A stretch of DNA of 64,000 nucleotides from Odontesthes bonariensis (Eukaryota > Chordata > Actinopteri > Atheriniformes > Atherinopsidae), in contig NC_134517.1 of the NCBI RefSeq assembly GCF_027942865.1, positions 16,025,775 through 16,089,774 of the forward strand. The letters are read 5' to 3'. Under the pieces are notes generated by a model that saw nothing but the letters and a program-made list of their open reading frames with translations, did no database searches and was not told the DNA's origin. Below are positions 17,901 through 30,299 of the stretch, piece by piece (the first letter of the stretch is position 1; each line of letters starts with the position of its first letter). The position numbers were made by a program, and so were the translations under genes.

Positions 17901-20900
17901 ACTCCGCAACATCTACGGCATCAGGTTTCAGGCGGCCAAAGTGCAGGGGTGTCTCGCAGCTCAGCGGGTCTCTTCGACCCCTGAGGGCGAATCTTGGGAG
18001 AGGGCGCTGCCACTCGTTTGGAAAGTGGGAGAGATGTCTCCGTGTCAGGCCTCGGCTTCACTGTCAGCAGCTTGTCATGGCAAATAATGTCTCAAGTGTG
18101 AAGAGCTGTGCCGCCATTCTTTAGGCGCACACTCACTGGCCAGCGGAATGCGGAGCAGGTGGTAGAGGCTGCGTGGTGTCTTCGCCAGCATACTTTGTCA
18201 TTGCACCGTCTGTTTCTTTATTAGTCCGAGCGAGGCTAAGGGGAAGGTGGGGGTGACCCGTTTTAAACTCTGTAACCACGGTGGCTGGCTGGGCATTGAA
18301 TTTAAAACAAAACGTGGTGGGTGGCGGTGAGGGGAGAAGGAAGGGCTTCTGAAAGTGTGGAGAGTTCAGCAGCAGGCACAAAGTCTGAATTATTCGCCCG
18401 TGCTCCTCGGATTCAATTGGTATTAAAAGTTGGGCGAAGACGTGATGATCCTTTAATTTCTTATGCGGCGACATTTTGTCGTTGATGATGTAAGGTCCCC
18501 TAAAACCCTTTTGTGCAGCGAGGCTGTGTGATATGACAATATAATAACATTTGTGTCTATGACTTTAATGTTTTCATGTTGAAGACCTGTAGTTTTGACT
18601 TGTTGCTCTGGCTCTCAGCCGCATTTGTCAACAGTTTTTACATGTTTTCTGGCCCAAGTCTTCGTTTAATCGAGCCAAAGTTTCTTAAATTTGCGAGCAA
18701 AAAGCAAAGTGAAAAAAATTCTGCAAATATAAATGTAACGTAGTCCGCTGCGTCGGTCTATCCAGGGCAAAGCTGCAAATCAATGACCCCAACTGCCGCA
18801 TGGAAAATAATGGGTTTTGAAATGATTTCGCCTGACATTTGCTTGTCAGGTGCTTAATTTGAAGCGTTAAACAACAGCATCGTCTATCCATGTCTCCAGT
18901 CTCCAGTATCCAGTCTCTCAACAGAAACACAGATGCGTTGACCATGTTTTAACAAAACAATGGTAAAGGATTTGTCTGTTTGCTTTATGCCTGAAGTCTC
19001 TCATAGTAAATGCATTCAAGTCTGTAAAAAGAGTGACAGCAGAGCATCCTTCCAAAAAAAACAACAACCCAAAAAACACCTTAAAGTGTTCCAAGGTCTG
19101 TTGTTGAAGCAGTTATCTATACCACTGCATAGAGAGCTACAGTACATCTACATCATTTATCTCGCCATGGATAGTTAAGCCGATATTCTAATTTTAAAGT
19201 GTTTTATACAGTTAGATCTCTTAACAGCTCGACCAGCTCTAACTTCTCGTTAGCTAAAAACTGCATTAATGTCGTGACGAACCCTGTGAAGAAGCTCTGA
19301 TAGATAGACTCTTAGCAGCCTGTTCAGCACCACACCGATGCCAAACAAATGTAGCTACGAACTGACACACTTGGCTTTTTTATATATATATTGCACTCAG
19401 ATTCACCAGGTGGCTTACATTATGAGCCAAGTTAATATAAAACTCCATATAAAGAGGAGCCGCAGCCCGGGTCTCAGCTGAAAACGAGGTCGTTTAAGAG
19501 ATGAGTTTGGGTACTTTGAGCCTAAAAGGGAAAGGGCTGCAGAGGACATGTGAGACCGATCTATTGCAGGGAAGTCGGATGACTAACACCTCTGCCTTCC
19601 CCTCCTCAGACGTCCTTGTGAGCATTTTTTTGGCCAAATCAGCAGTGTCAGTTAGCGAGATATTGCATGTGGGCATTTTGACAGAAGTACGCAGACCTCA
19701 AACGACTACGTAATAATGTAGCGAAATGTTGATCGTCACATAAAAGCAAGAGGAATCTGCCTGTCTGTCCTTTGAAAGAGAAGCATATCAGGAAAATGTA
19801 TGTTTTTTTGGACAATTTCTTTTACTCTATCATGTAACAACAATGTTTTCCACCGTGGACCAGTTCAGCTATTGGATGTCCGGATATGAGATCGGAATGG
19901 GACCTGCTATGCTCGTTTCTAGCTCCCCGTTTTCTCTATGGGACTGCATTAGTGTGGGCTTGACTCATTCACAGTTTTATTTATTTATAGATATCTCTCA
20001 CTGATCGTGGGCTGCACTCTCTGGGCTTGTCATGGCTGTGGCAGGTGACACAACAAACTCATATCAGCCTGTCATTAAACCAGAAACACCTTAAGACGCC
20101 GCACATTCGGAGCACCTGAAAGTCTTACATTTTTGTTCGCAGGGATTACTTTTACCTATATTGTCCTGATTATTTGTCATGAATCTCATCAGCTGACTGT
20201 TCATGTGTCTCCTTTCATAAGGACAGATGCACCCAAATCTGCTAATTAGTTACAGAAAAAATACGAACAACGACCAACTCAAATCAGTCCTCCAAACAAA
20301 CGTGATCTCTCAGTCATAGTGCGATACTGCAGCAATGGGATAAAAGAGCATTTGCAGAGAGGGGTAGGATTTAGATAGACAGCTCAGAGACCATTTTAAA
20401 TAAAAATCTCATCTGCATGTGATGAGTTTGACAATACGCTGTGTGGGCTTTCTCACCTCAGCATCCGCTGCCCGCAGGTTGTCAATAATACCTGTTTGTA
20501 CAGCCTTTTCCTTTCATAAAGGAGGCCACTTCTTTGTGTGAAAGACGTAAGCACAAACAGACAAATACATGGGCACAATTAAGGGATTTATATTAATTAT
20601 GTTATGTTGTATTAAGACTAGCTGTTTTTTAACAAAACAACCCAATTTGATTATGGGAGTGTGGGCTTTAGGAAGTTGTTCTCCCCTGTTTTCTGATCAT
20701 TTATGGATTAAATAAAAATCATTGTTAGTTGCCACCTTTAACCAGTCATTTGTAGACATACCAGTAGTTTTGGCCTTATTCTTGCTTCAAGAACTGCCTT
20801 TCATGCAGAGTTTTCTGTGTCAATAGACCACAGCTGAGGCTCTTTGTCCTTGTATGCCATAATGTTGATATGAAAATTTATGAGAATTTTTCAAGTTGAG

Positions 20901-23900
20901 GCCTTTACACTGTAGCTGTAACAGGCATTCACTTAAAGTACAAGTGAGAAGGACACTTTGCTGCTTTGTTTGTTGCGGTGAAAAACTTTTGTCCAGTCTT
21001 TATATGCACAGCATGCCAATGGGACAAAGTGCAAATGTGGTTTACAGCTTCAATAACCCGCTGAGACTGTTTTGAATTACAGGCAAAAAGGGAAGATGGT
21101 GGTCTCAGTACAAGCAAGGGATTTTTATATTATGGTTAATCAGTTCTCTTCCCTTTTTTCACTGGCAAATAGTGAAGAGGGAAGTGCTGAGAACCCTCTC
21201 CTCGGTTTTAAGGTGTTGATGGTGCGCAGAGACATTCAGCACAGCCTGTTCCTTCTGTTGTCAGAGGGCCTGGCAGGAGGATGGTGAGCAGCCTCCTCTT
21301 GGAAGGAAGGCTGTGAGATGAGTTGGCCCACGCTGGAGTCAGATCATCAGCAGCCGTTCCACACCCCACTCTCTTCCCAGTGCCAGCAAGACAAACCCAG
21401 CTGAGACACACGCCGCTTCAGCTGCCTCGAACAACACGCTCTTTTATCCGTGGCTTTCATTTGAAATGCTAAGAGAGGCGCAACAGGAGGAAGCGTCTCG
21501 CCTCGGATCAAAGAGCTTCTTTGATTTGTCCTCTTTCCTTTTCTATCTTTCTCTGTGGGTGTGTGTGTGGGTGTGTGTGTGTGTGCAGGCATATTCATAA
21601 AGCAGGCGATCTGCACTTCGTACACCAGATGATTTTGTGCCTTCTGTCTCCTCCTCCTTATTCTAATTGCTCTCCTTTCTTTGTTCCACCTTGATCTTTT
21701 TTCTCCTCCTCCCCCTCGACACACTGCAAAGACACAACTGTTGTAATATCGCACAAGTGCAGCGATAAAGGCCTCTTCCCTGCTTTCATTCTGTTCCCTG
21801 TGCTTTCTCTCCATCTCCCAAACTCCCACCTTTTAGATAACAGGAGCCATCCTGCTTGCAGTAGGAGTATGGGGGAAGTTGATGCTGGGCCCGTACATCT
21901 CTCTGATAGCCGACAACTCCACCAACGCCCCATACGTCCTCATTGGCACCGGGACCGTCATCATCGTTTTTGGCCTGTTTGGATGCTTTGCCACCTGCAG
22001 AGGAAGCCCATGGATGCTAAAGCTGGTGAGAGGCTGCGAGAGGGAGGGAGGAGTATTATGTTGCGGGGAGTGAGTAGTGTTGTAGGCGCTGATTAATTAC
22101 CCTGAGGTCGCACGATAGAAGGAATAATGTTTGACCTCTATCCTGCAGAGAGGGATGAGAAATCCAATAGATGCTGCAGGGCACTTTGTACGGTTAATGG
22201 TGGTTAATTGAGTGTGTTTGAGTGCGTGCAACCATAGGCAAATGATATCCACCTAAGGAAGAGGGTTTTAATGCTAACTATGCAAATCACCCACTTCCCT
22301 CTTCTCTCTGTAGTATGCCATGTTTCTGTCACTCGTCTTCCTGGCTGAGCTAGTGGCGGGGATCTCTGGATTTGTGTTTCGCCATGAGGTCAGTATCCCT
22401 TTGATGCAGCTATTTACGCAGAAGGTTGTGTAATTCTGCGTTCATTTTCAGGATTAACTGTGTATGTTTCCATGCTGCAGATAAAGGGAACCTTTCGCAG
22501 AACGTACACTGATGCAGTCCTGAACTACAACGCTGAAGACGAGGCGAGCCGTGCTGTTGATAACTTGCAGCACAAGGTGAGTGCCAACATTAAATGCTGT
22601 CAGAGGCTTGAAGAGGAAAGATCCCATTTTAAATCTTGGCATGATCCTGCAAAGCACTTCACAATGTGGTTCTCATTCACCAGCACATTTACGCAGCCTC
22701 TTTTATTCTATAGACGGGGCACTTTTTCTCTTTCTTTTTGATAGCCACATTAAACGAGAAACGAACTTTCCCAGAATTCTTCAAAAGGATTTGCCTGTCA
22801 ACAAGTCAAGATGAGCTGGTTGCCGCTGTGTTGCTTTCATGTTTTCAAAGACTTTTAAGGACTTTCATGTAAAAAAGCCTACAAATGGTAAGCAGATGGA
22901 AGTACTACCAGTGCTGGCCAGTAAGCGTCACCACATACTCAGAGTAGACAATGGATGATGGACTGTGCGCTAACAGCTTTGATTGCCGAGTTCCTCTCCT
23001 TTTTCCTCCACTCATCATAAGTTAAGTTATCTATAACATTGTCTTCTTCCCTTGGCTCCAATTTTTCACAAAGTTAAATGAAATGGTACCTGGTAGATTT
23101 TACGTCAACAATTATACAAACAAGTTAACAAACTGTTAAGCAAACGTATGTGTCTTGGCTCTTGTCATGATAGAGGAATAAACCTGCATAGAGAATTTTT
23201 CATAACCTAGAAATGAATCATAGTACTCCAGTTCCATTCGCTATGGAAAATGTGTACTGTTTTTATACATAGTCTGCTGCATTAAATGCATTTTAAAGCA
23301 TCTCTGCGCTCGGATGTTGAACTGTTGGCTGTGAATTTCTACCGAGAGAATTCGCCTTTGTCACCTGCTGCAGCTACGTCTGACATCATCTACCAAGTTG
23401 TTGCCAGGCTGCAAAAACAACACCCCAGTGCAGTCATGGACGATTTCAACCACACCTCTGTCCCTGCTGCGCAACAGATTTTTATTTAGTTATTGATCTA
23501 AAACAATGATTTATACTGCAGCAACATCATTTCCCTTCTGGGATTGATAAAGTATTATTGAATTTAAGGTTCAGTTTGTTGGGCACAGAGACATATACTG
23601 ATAAAATTGCAGTCTGCAGCCAGCTCAAGAGCCCCTTGACCTCATTCTGACCCTTCTGACTGAAGGATGAACTGCCATGGCTGCTAAAAACACAAAAGGG
23701 TCTCCTCGGGAGCCAGGATTAGGTTTGTCCATTTAGGGCTTCTGTAGAAATCTGCAGTAGCAACAAGGAGGACAACAAATAAAAAGGACCCTTGCTGTTT
23801 GTATATACACTGCCTGGCCGCAAACAAACAGCTGTACCCACCTGGGTTAAACCTATCAAATGGGTATGACTGATGCAGCGAATAGTTTCTCATTCCTCAA

Positions 23901-25165
23901 ATATCCACATCACATCACATTCTGTGTTCCTGAAAGGATAGTGATGAATCATTATCTTTGAGGGCAAAAATGCGTTTGGAAGAAAACCTTGAATGATTGG
24001 CGGTAACTTAAACGTTCAATAAAAACACACTGAGGAAAATTCAACAATAGGAGTCGTGACAACGTTTAATAATGAAAGTCAGAGCATTGCTGCATACTCA
24101 ATGCAAACAGAACTCAATGTATTGCGACTAAAACAGCTGCGTAGCCTGAAAAAAAAAAATGTATCAGTGATACTTAATAACTCAAAAAGACCGGCAGTGG
24201 ATGTGGGTTATGTGGTCTGATGAGTCCAGATTTAGTTCTGGGTGCATCGGGGTAAGAAAAGCAGCGTCACCTCAATTGTGAATGACTAGTTTAAGGACCA
24301 CAAGACATCGTTTTCACACAAGGATTGGCCACCACGGAGTCCAGACCATGAAATGTTTACAGTAAAACTACAGTACCCAGCAGTTGCAGGAGATTACTGT
24401 GCTGTTTATAGATGGACAGCTTAACTAGAAACCATTTCATTTGGGTCTCTTCAAAGCAAAACCTACTGAGAGCCGCACTATAGATCGTCTTACTGTCTTT
24501 AAACCTTTCTCCTTTTCTGTTTTTAGCTGCGTTGCTGTGGCGTTTACAACTACACCAGTTGGTTTGCCAGTGTGTATTACCCCTCCAATGGCATTCCCGC
24601 CAGCTGCTGCTTTGACTCCTCTGATTGCAACCCAGAAGACCTCCGCAATGCCACTCTAGCCCCGAACAAGGTTTACCACCAGGTAGGTTCTATACCGTTT
24701 TCCTACTTTTCACCTGCAGACTATGAAATCTCATCCATTAGGTGACGTCTGGCGATCCTCATATACTTTTTCAAACCTCTGCCTTCTCCATGCACTAACA
24801 ACCGCCTCAGATACTGTCCCACATACCCATACTGCCCGTAATTTGCACATATAACATGTCCTGGTACCCTCTGCAGACTAACCTGCCGCCTGTTTTTCAG
24901 GGCTGCTTTGAGTTGGTCACTTCGTTCATGGAAACCAACATGGCCATTATTGCGGGAGTGACATTTGGAATCGCATTCTCACAGGTAGAGGAGTAAAAAA
25001 AAAGAAAAAAAAAAAAGAAAAACACTGAATGCATGCTAAACATATGGTAGGATGGTGGAGAGATGCGTTTTTTATGGGGCTTTCTGTCTGTTTCAGCTGA
25101 TAGGCATGTTGCTGGCCTGCTGTCTGTCCAGGATCATCACAGCCAATCAGTATGAGATGGTCTAG
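14925..25165 (+). CDS. tspan7: Tetraspanin-7
   Basis: This is a four-pass plasma-membrane scaffold protein; the human orthologue acts in neurons and binds PICK1 through its C-terminus. Coding exons: 14925-14990, 21837-22025, 22314-22388, 22481-22576, 24527-24682, 24901-24984, 25097-25165. Every junction is GT/AG in phase 0, giving 244 aa against 249 in human. TM1 is ~12-34, the small loop ~35-56 (NST sequon 49-51), TM2 ~57-80 (APYVLIGTGTVIIVFGLFGC), TM3 ~86-108 and TM4 ~205-232. The large extracellular loop carries CCG at 145-147, SCC at 168-170, C176 and C196, the six-cysteine tetraspanin pattern, plus sequons at 150 and 183. It ends NQYEMV, the PDZ-ligand-like tail. METKPVITC and the conserved TM2-TM3 block favour TSPAN7 over TSPAN6. 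Intron 1 is 6.8 kb and accounts for most of the gene. Confidence 0.96.
15700..15905 (-). pseudogene. Tc1-like transposase C-terminal remnant in tspan7 intron 1
   Basis: On the minus strand, broken frames give segments such as KWDHL, RALEWRTIQEDCLKK and VLKNNGGHIKY. These correspond to the end of Tc1-family transposases (consensus W..IP..YL..L..S and VLKNKGGHTKY). Stops and small deletions interrupt it. Terminal repeats are not obvious. Confidence 0.7.
16000..21550. other. Remainder of tspan7 intron 1
   Basis: I see no further exon or intact element. The block 18680-18870 (many CA-rich and CTGTCA-like sites, e.g. TTGCTTGTCAGGTGCTTAAT) has the compositional look of conserved non-coding DNA, but this cannot be shown from one sequence. 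Confidence 0.35.
21551..21588. repeat. (TG)n microsatellite
   Basis: Interrupted GT/TG units lie ~250 bp before tspan7 coding exon 2. A long pyrimidine-rich stretch (21630-21836) follows and leads into the exon's acceptor. Confidence 0.9.
23286..23575 (+). mobile_element. Internally deleted LINE copy in tspan7 intron 4
   Basis: A 67-codon open stretch includes IIYQVVARLQKQHPSAV followed by DFNH. This matches the endonuclease domain of fish LINEs (…VxxLQxxHPxAxxxxxGDFNH). It runs almost directly into a LINE 3' terminus, CCCTTCTGGGATTGATAAAG then TATTATTGAAT. The reverse-transcriptase region between them is missing. This is a dead copy in the intron between exons 4 and 5 (22577-24526). Confidence 0.7.
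23800..24330 (+). mobile_element. Decayed Tc1-like transposon in tspan7 intron 4
   Basis: The left end TATACACTGCCTGGCCG followed by CCCACCTGGGTTAAACC resembles the terminal repeat of a common fish Tc1-like element. At 24205-24235 the frame reads VMWSDESRF, the DD34E-type transposase signature (WSDESRF). The reading frame between is destroyed and the right terminal repeat was not located. Confidence 0.6.
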
Positions 25166-28100
25166 CCGATGTGACGTGTTAGGTGAGAGACATTTAAAAC
25201 CTCACATTTCAAAGAGCCGAAATCATCTGACCACAAATAGACGGCGAAAAAAGTCTTACACTGTGAACTCTTCTTTTTTTCTTTTAGGCAGATGACGAGA
25301 AGAACAGACGAGAGTAAATTCCCAAAACACATCTGAATTTGAATTTACCTCTGTCAGTCTCTCTGCCTGTGATCCTAATGTAATATCTTAATGTATCTCA
25401 TTGTAAAGCACCATTCCTTGATCAGCTGCGGTTGTGTCAAAGCTTTCTATACCACAACATCACATCGCTGCTTGACGTAAAAGTTGCTCATTAGCAGTTA
25501 TCACCGATCAGTGCTGCCCACAGCTAACAGGTAGAGCAGAGTTGTCTGGACTGACAGCAGTGTTGGTCTCCTCAGAAGGCCACTGCGCACCTTTGTACAC
25601 AATGACATTACTTAAGCCTGAAAATAATCGTTTAATAGATAGGTTTAGTTTTGCATTTGACTTTGCTATTGCTCATCATTATTTGTCAAGGGAGAGGGAG
25701 AAAAAAAAAAGGAGAATTGTTGTAGAGTATTTTTTACCTTCAGATAAAGAACAAATATTTTTTTGTCCAAAATGTAAAATTTAAAATATTGAGCAAATTA
25801 TGACTGAAATGGAATATCAGTTAAAGCTTTAGTCCGGAGTGAACAAACGTAATCTTTGTTGTAAAACTCCCTCTGTGGCTAAAATGAATTGTCAGCTTTA
25901 TAGATGTGTAAGCCTCAACGTACTCTTAAATTGTTACTTTATGCTATTTAATTAGTTCTATGAGGGGAAAGAAATGCATTATTTTGGAGTTTGAAGGCCT
26001 TGTCACACCAACTGACCCTGTTAGATTGGAACAGTCAACGGTGACTTTCTCTAAATCCGCCAAACCTTTTATCTTCGTTATAGCTGCTTTTACTGTAACA
26101 GAGTGAATGTTCAACACGGCTAAAAAAAAAAAAATTTGTTTGAACTCTAGCATTTTATTCCGTCAGAGTCATCACTTTCAAGACCAATGCCTGAGAAGAT
26201 TCTAGCAAATCTTCTTTGCCTCCGCAAAGCTTTGATTCCACTGAAATTGACTGATTTTGTTGCAAAGCGTTGCATTTTTAAATGTTGGTGTGACCAGACC
26301 TTTCCAGGCTCTGAATGAATCATCGAGCACTCTGTTAGGTTTAAGTTTAACATACTTAGCGTACACTTTTGGATGGTCTCTTTACAAAGGCATTAATAGT
26401 GTAAGGTTGAGACGCACTGGGGGCCAGATGCATAAACCTGTGTGGTTTCATGACTGAAACTGTGTACTCACAGAGCCAGAACCGCATGTACACATTCTTT
26501 TTTCCATATTTATGAACCTGTGCGTATGTAGGGTTCTCTGTAATCAATCTTAATCATTGTTAAACGATATGCTGTGCATGAAACTGATTTCCACTATTTT
26601 TAGCCATAAATGGTTGCGGACAGAACCCAAATTTTTCATTTCCATATGAAAATGTTGTTGCGCCACAGCATAATAGGCTTGACAATGAAAGCAACGGTAT
26701 AAAAGGAGCTTTTATTGAATGTAAAGCTGAGACACTTTTGACGGAAAGGCGAGAAATAAGTCGTTTCTTGTTCCGCTTGTGATTCCACAAATGAAACACT
26801 AAAATAAAACTGCTGAATGGAAAAAAAAGAATAGAAAGCGCATATCACCTCACACAAAGACAGCATATGACAGACATTGTTTACCTGCAACCATGTACGC
26901 GGAACCTGTGCACCGGATCAAACACAGCGCTGTTGTGAAAGTGATCAGGAGAGACAGATGTACAGATGCATCATGGTATGTTGGCTTTGCATGTGCCAAT
27001 ATTGTGCCCAAAAATCTCTAAATGTTCATTTTCTTTTGAAATTCTCATTAGCAAAGGTCTTCCACAGCCAATTCCACACAACCGTGACGCACGGCTGCAT
27101 TTATTAATGGCACCCACAGTTAATGGCAATACTATGTTAGAAATCTAAGACTTATAGAATTAACAATGAGAAACAAAAAAATCAGGAAATAAATTTGTTT
27201 TTTTACTCTCATTCGTGTATGTTATGTTTTTTTTTTGTTTCCACCGCATACGAGGCTCAAATTGGTCTAAATCAAATCAAATCAAATCAAATCAAACTTT
27301 ATTTATAAAGCACTTTTCATACATTAAAATGTAGCACAAAGTGCTATACATGTTTAAAAGCAGCCCCCATCCCCACCCCACCCTGCCCCACCCCAGCACA
27401 TACACACAAACAGACACATGCATACACACATAATAATAAAAAATAATAATATATATACATACATACATATAAATAAATGAATAAAATAAAATAAACTTTG
27501 AAACGTGTGGCTGAATACAGAGGAGCCAGGTCAAAAAAAACAAACACGGGCACTTCTGGTCTTAAGATTCTGTGAGATATGCACTTTTTTTCTTTATAAG
27601 TACCTGGTATGTAAAGGGGGGGGCTAATGCATAGTTTTTGTTTTGCACACAGTGTTTTATGCATCTGGCTCCTTGTCTATCTGAGCTTGAGTCGGGGACT
27701 CGATGGTTGGTTTTGGGGATTGACGAAATTGTGAGACACAACACCTTGCGGCGGTGATGTTGTTTGGATGAAAAGCCCTCCAAAGGGGAAATAATGTAGG
27801 ATGCTGCTTGACGAGAAGCACTTCATTAAAAGCATCAGTGACGTTTTAGTATTTGTTTTTCCCGTCTTCGTGTGTAAGCAACTATCAGGATTTAGCCTGA
27901 AGAGCCCAGCTGAAAACATAATATGCTGACTAAGCAAGTTTTGAGCTTCACCTGGGTCATGAATTGTTTTCGTCTGGTGGATTATAATGTAACGCCAGCA
28001 ATCTGTTACGAAGAGAGGAACGCAGGACTCAAAAAATGTTCATTTACTATTTATGGAATTCTGTGTAGTGCATCGACCTACTGCGGCCATCATCATCCTC

Positions 28101-28715
28101 ATCTGTAGATATGTATTGGAAATGTAATTTATATGATGTAATGTTTCTCATTCTAATATGCTAATCAGTATAACTGTTGTGTAACGGTTTTGAATCACAT
28201 TTTGTGCTGTTTTATCTATATTTGTTTAATAGTTTTTAGGAAACTGAAGAAAATAATTGTGGCTGATGTTTTGTTCAGAGTAACGCACAGTTTAGCTGTA
28301 TCTTTATTATGGGTTGGTTTGCGTTGAGTTTACAGTTTTATCCAGTGATTTTCATCTTCTCTATCCTGTACGTGCTTGAGTGTGTGTGATTTTGTTTTCT
28401 TCATCTAGCTCTACCGTGAGCGTGTGTCAGCCAAAGCGAGCATCTAGACTTTGTGGCTGTGCTGTAATGAGTTTTTTGGTCAGTATTTGCTTGTGGCTTT
28501 TTTTTGCTTTTAAAGCTGTACATTTATTTTGTGAATGTATGTTTTCCAGCTCTCTCTTCTCCAAACAATTGTTCTGTAAATATAAAGCTGCAATACCATC
28601 CAGCTTACACATGGGGTCACTAGACACTCAAGAGGGATTGCATCATGCCGTCTACTACTGACTAAATCACCATCAGTGGTCTTATTATCAATAAATACAC
28701 AGAATAACAGTTTTG
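25166..28715 (+). other. tspan7: Putative tspan7 3' UTR with a 3' UTR intron
   Basis: Eighteen bases after the stop a good donor (TTAG/GTGAGA at 25182/25183) faces a good acceptor (TTCTTTTAG, exon resuming at 25288), suggesting a 105-nt UTR intron. AATAAA signals occur at 26803-26808, near 27187 and at 28690-28695. The last lies in CAATAAATACACAG and is the most distal. Which one is used cannot be decided here. No coding exon is visible in the interval. Confidence 0.4.
27268..27352 (-). repeat. LINE 3' end with (TTTGA)n tail, minus strand
   Basis: The plus strand shows five AATCA units, then AACTTTATTTATAAAGCAC and CACAAAGTGCTATACATG. This is the reverse of the very common fish LINE end in which a short UTR, ATAAATAAAGTTTGA, runs into a TTTGA tandem tail. 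Adjacent 27361-27480 is C-rich then (TAA/CATA)n simple sequence. Confidence 0.65.
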
Positions 28716-29714
28716 TCTGAAGTCAATTCATTTCTGATATCACTGGTTCATGTAGCTGTGTGTGCACAGTCTTTTTTTTGTATTCATTGTTGGTCCTTGC
28801 AAATGTTTCCATATGACCCCTTCTGACAATGCTTGTTAAAATCTTACTACAAATAGTTAGTTTAGAGCATAAACACTGAATTTTAGTGAGTTTTTTTTTT
28901 TCCTTTAATCATTTGAAAGATATTTAAATCAATTGGCGTTAAGCAGTTAAAACGGGATGCTAAGCTTTAGCATTTGAGATAGAGGCGGTTATGTCAGAAG
29001 GTAAACCATGTTTACGGTAGACTAAGGTGTTTTTTGGTACCAAAAAAGTTCTCAATGAAGAACTTTTTATTAAACAAAAATACAAAGAACAATGGACACT
29101 GAGCTCAAATAGACATATTTGCACTTTTAATTTACAACTCAAAAACTGACAAAGGATTTAAAAGAGGAGGTGGCCTGAAGGAAATCTCATTTCCACTCAC
29201 ATCAACCTCAGGACAGATCTCACCAAATAACTGAAAAAACAAAAACAAAAAAACAACATGAACCACTGGACATTTAAAAAAATTCAAGATAACTGATTAG
29301 AAAGTCTTTTGGACACCAAAAGTGACTAGAAACTGATAGACACTTTTACTGTGTATTGCTAAGATTGGTCAAATTAAGCTAATCTGACTTACATGAGGAA
29401 ACACATAACAAAACCTCAACCTAGTTAAATAAGCAGACTAAAGAGATGAATATTCAAGCAAAGCAAAATTCAATCCTGGATAACAGTTGGAGGGGGGGAA
29501 GCTTGCTGTCTTATTTCTACTTGTGAGACTGCAATGCATTGTGGTTAATTTCACAGAAGAGAGAAGAAAAAGTATTCGCAAACTGCTAATGCCTTCAAAT
29601 GAGATCTATATCAAGTGAAAACACCCGAGCCTTGACATCCTGCTGTGCTTTACAATTTGCTTCCCTGTCACCTACTCTCATTCATTCACCAAATAGTACA
29701 AATTTAGCTAAATT
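28716..29714. other. Intergenic, no gene seen
   Basis: This AT-rich sequence lies between the tspan7 poly(A) candidates and the SINE. No coding, RNA-gene or element signature was recognised. Confidence 0.45.
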
Positions 29715-29725
29715 GGTTGTATTTA

Positions 29726-30279
29726 GGGGCTGCACGGTGGTGCGGTGGTTAGCACTGTGGCCACACTGCGAGAGGCTTCCAGGTTCAACTCCCAGCTGGG
29801 GCCTTTCTGCGTGGAGTCTGCATGTTCTCCCCGTGTATGCATGGGTTCTCTCTGGGTACTCCAGCTTCCTCCCACTGTACCAAAAACATGCATGTTAGGA
29901 TAATTCAGTGTTTCTCAATTCCGGTCTTCGGGACCAATTGCCCTGCATGTTTTCGATGTTTCCCTCCTCCAGCACACCCGAATCAAATGATCAACTCATC
30001 ATCAAGCTCTGCAGTGTCCTGATCAGGAGCCATTCATTTGAATCAGGTGTGCTGGAGGAGGGAAACATCAAAAACATGCAGGGCAGTGGTTCCCGAGGAC
30101 CAGAATTGTGGAACACTGGGTTAATTGGTGTCTCTAAAATTGTCCCTAGGACTGAGTGTGGCTGTTCGTCTCGTTTGTCTCTATGTGGCCCTGTGATGGA
30201 CTGGCGACCTGCCCAAGATGTACCCCACCTCTCGCCCGATGACCGCTGGGCTCCAGCCTCCCCACGAAAATGGATGGAT
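29726..30279 (+). mobile_element. Full-length tRNA-derived SINE, interrupted by a MITE
   Basis: The head has a tRNA-like A box (GTGGTTAGCACTGTGG) and B box (AGGTTCAACTCCC). Then comes the body GCATGTTCTCCCCGTG, GGGTACTCCAGCTTCCTCCC, ...GATGGACTGGCGACCTG and a GGATGGATGG tail. It is flanked by an 11-bp target duplication, GGTTGTATTTA at 29715-29725 and GGTTGTGTTTA at 30280-30290, with one mismatch. Without the insertion at 29906-30118 it is about 340 bp. Confidence 0.85.
29906..30118. mobile_element. 213-bp hAT-type palindromic MITE nested in the SINE
   Basis: The ends CAGTGTTTCTCAATTC and (reverse complement) CAGTGTTCCACAATTC match. The flanking 8-bp duplications are GGATAATT (29898-29905) and GGTTAATT (30119-30126), one mismatch. 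An 8-bp duplication and CAGTG-type ends are typical of hAT elements. Almost the whole element folds back on itself: CATGTTTTCGATGTTTCCC and CTCCAGCACACC are mirrored on the right side. Confidence 0.85.
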
Positions 30280-30299
30280 GGTTGTGTTTAGAATGTGAC

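Noticed and set aside
21347-21829. 160-codon minus-strand frame
   Set aside because: Arg/Glu/Thr-His low complexity caused by the pyrimidine tract and TG repeat before tspan7 exon 2.
29735-29790. tRNA-like A and B boxes, considered as a tRNA gene
   Set aside because: They form the head of a SINE with target duplications; no complete cloverleaf or terminator.
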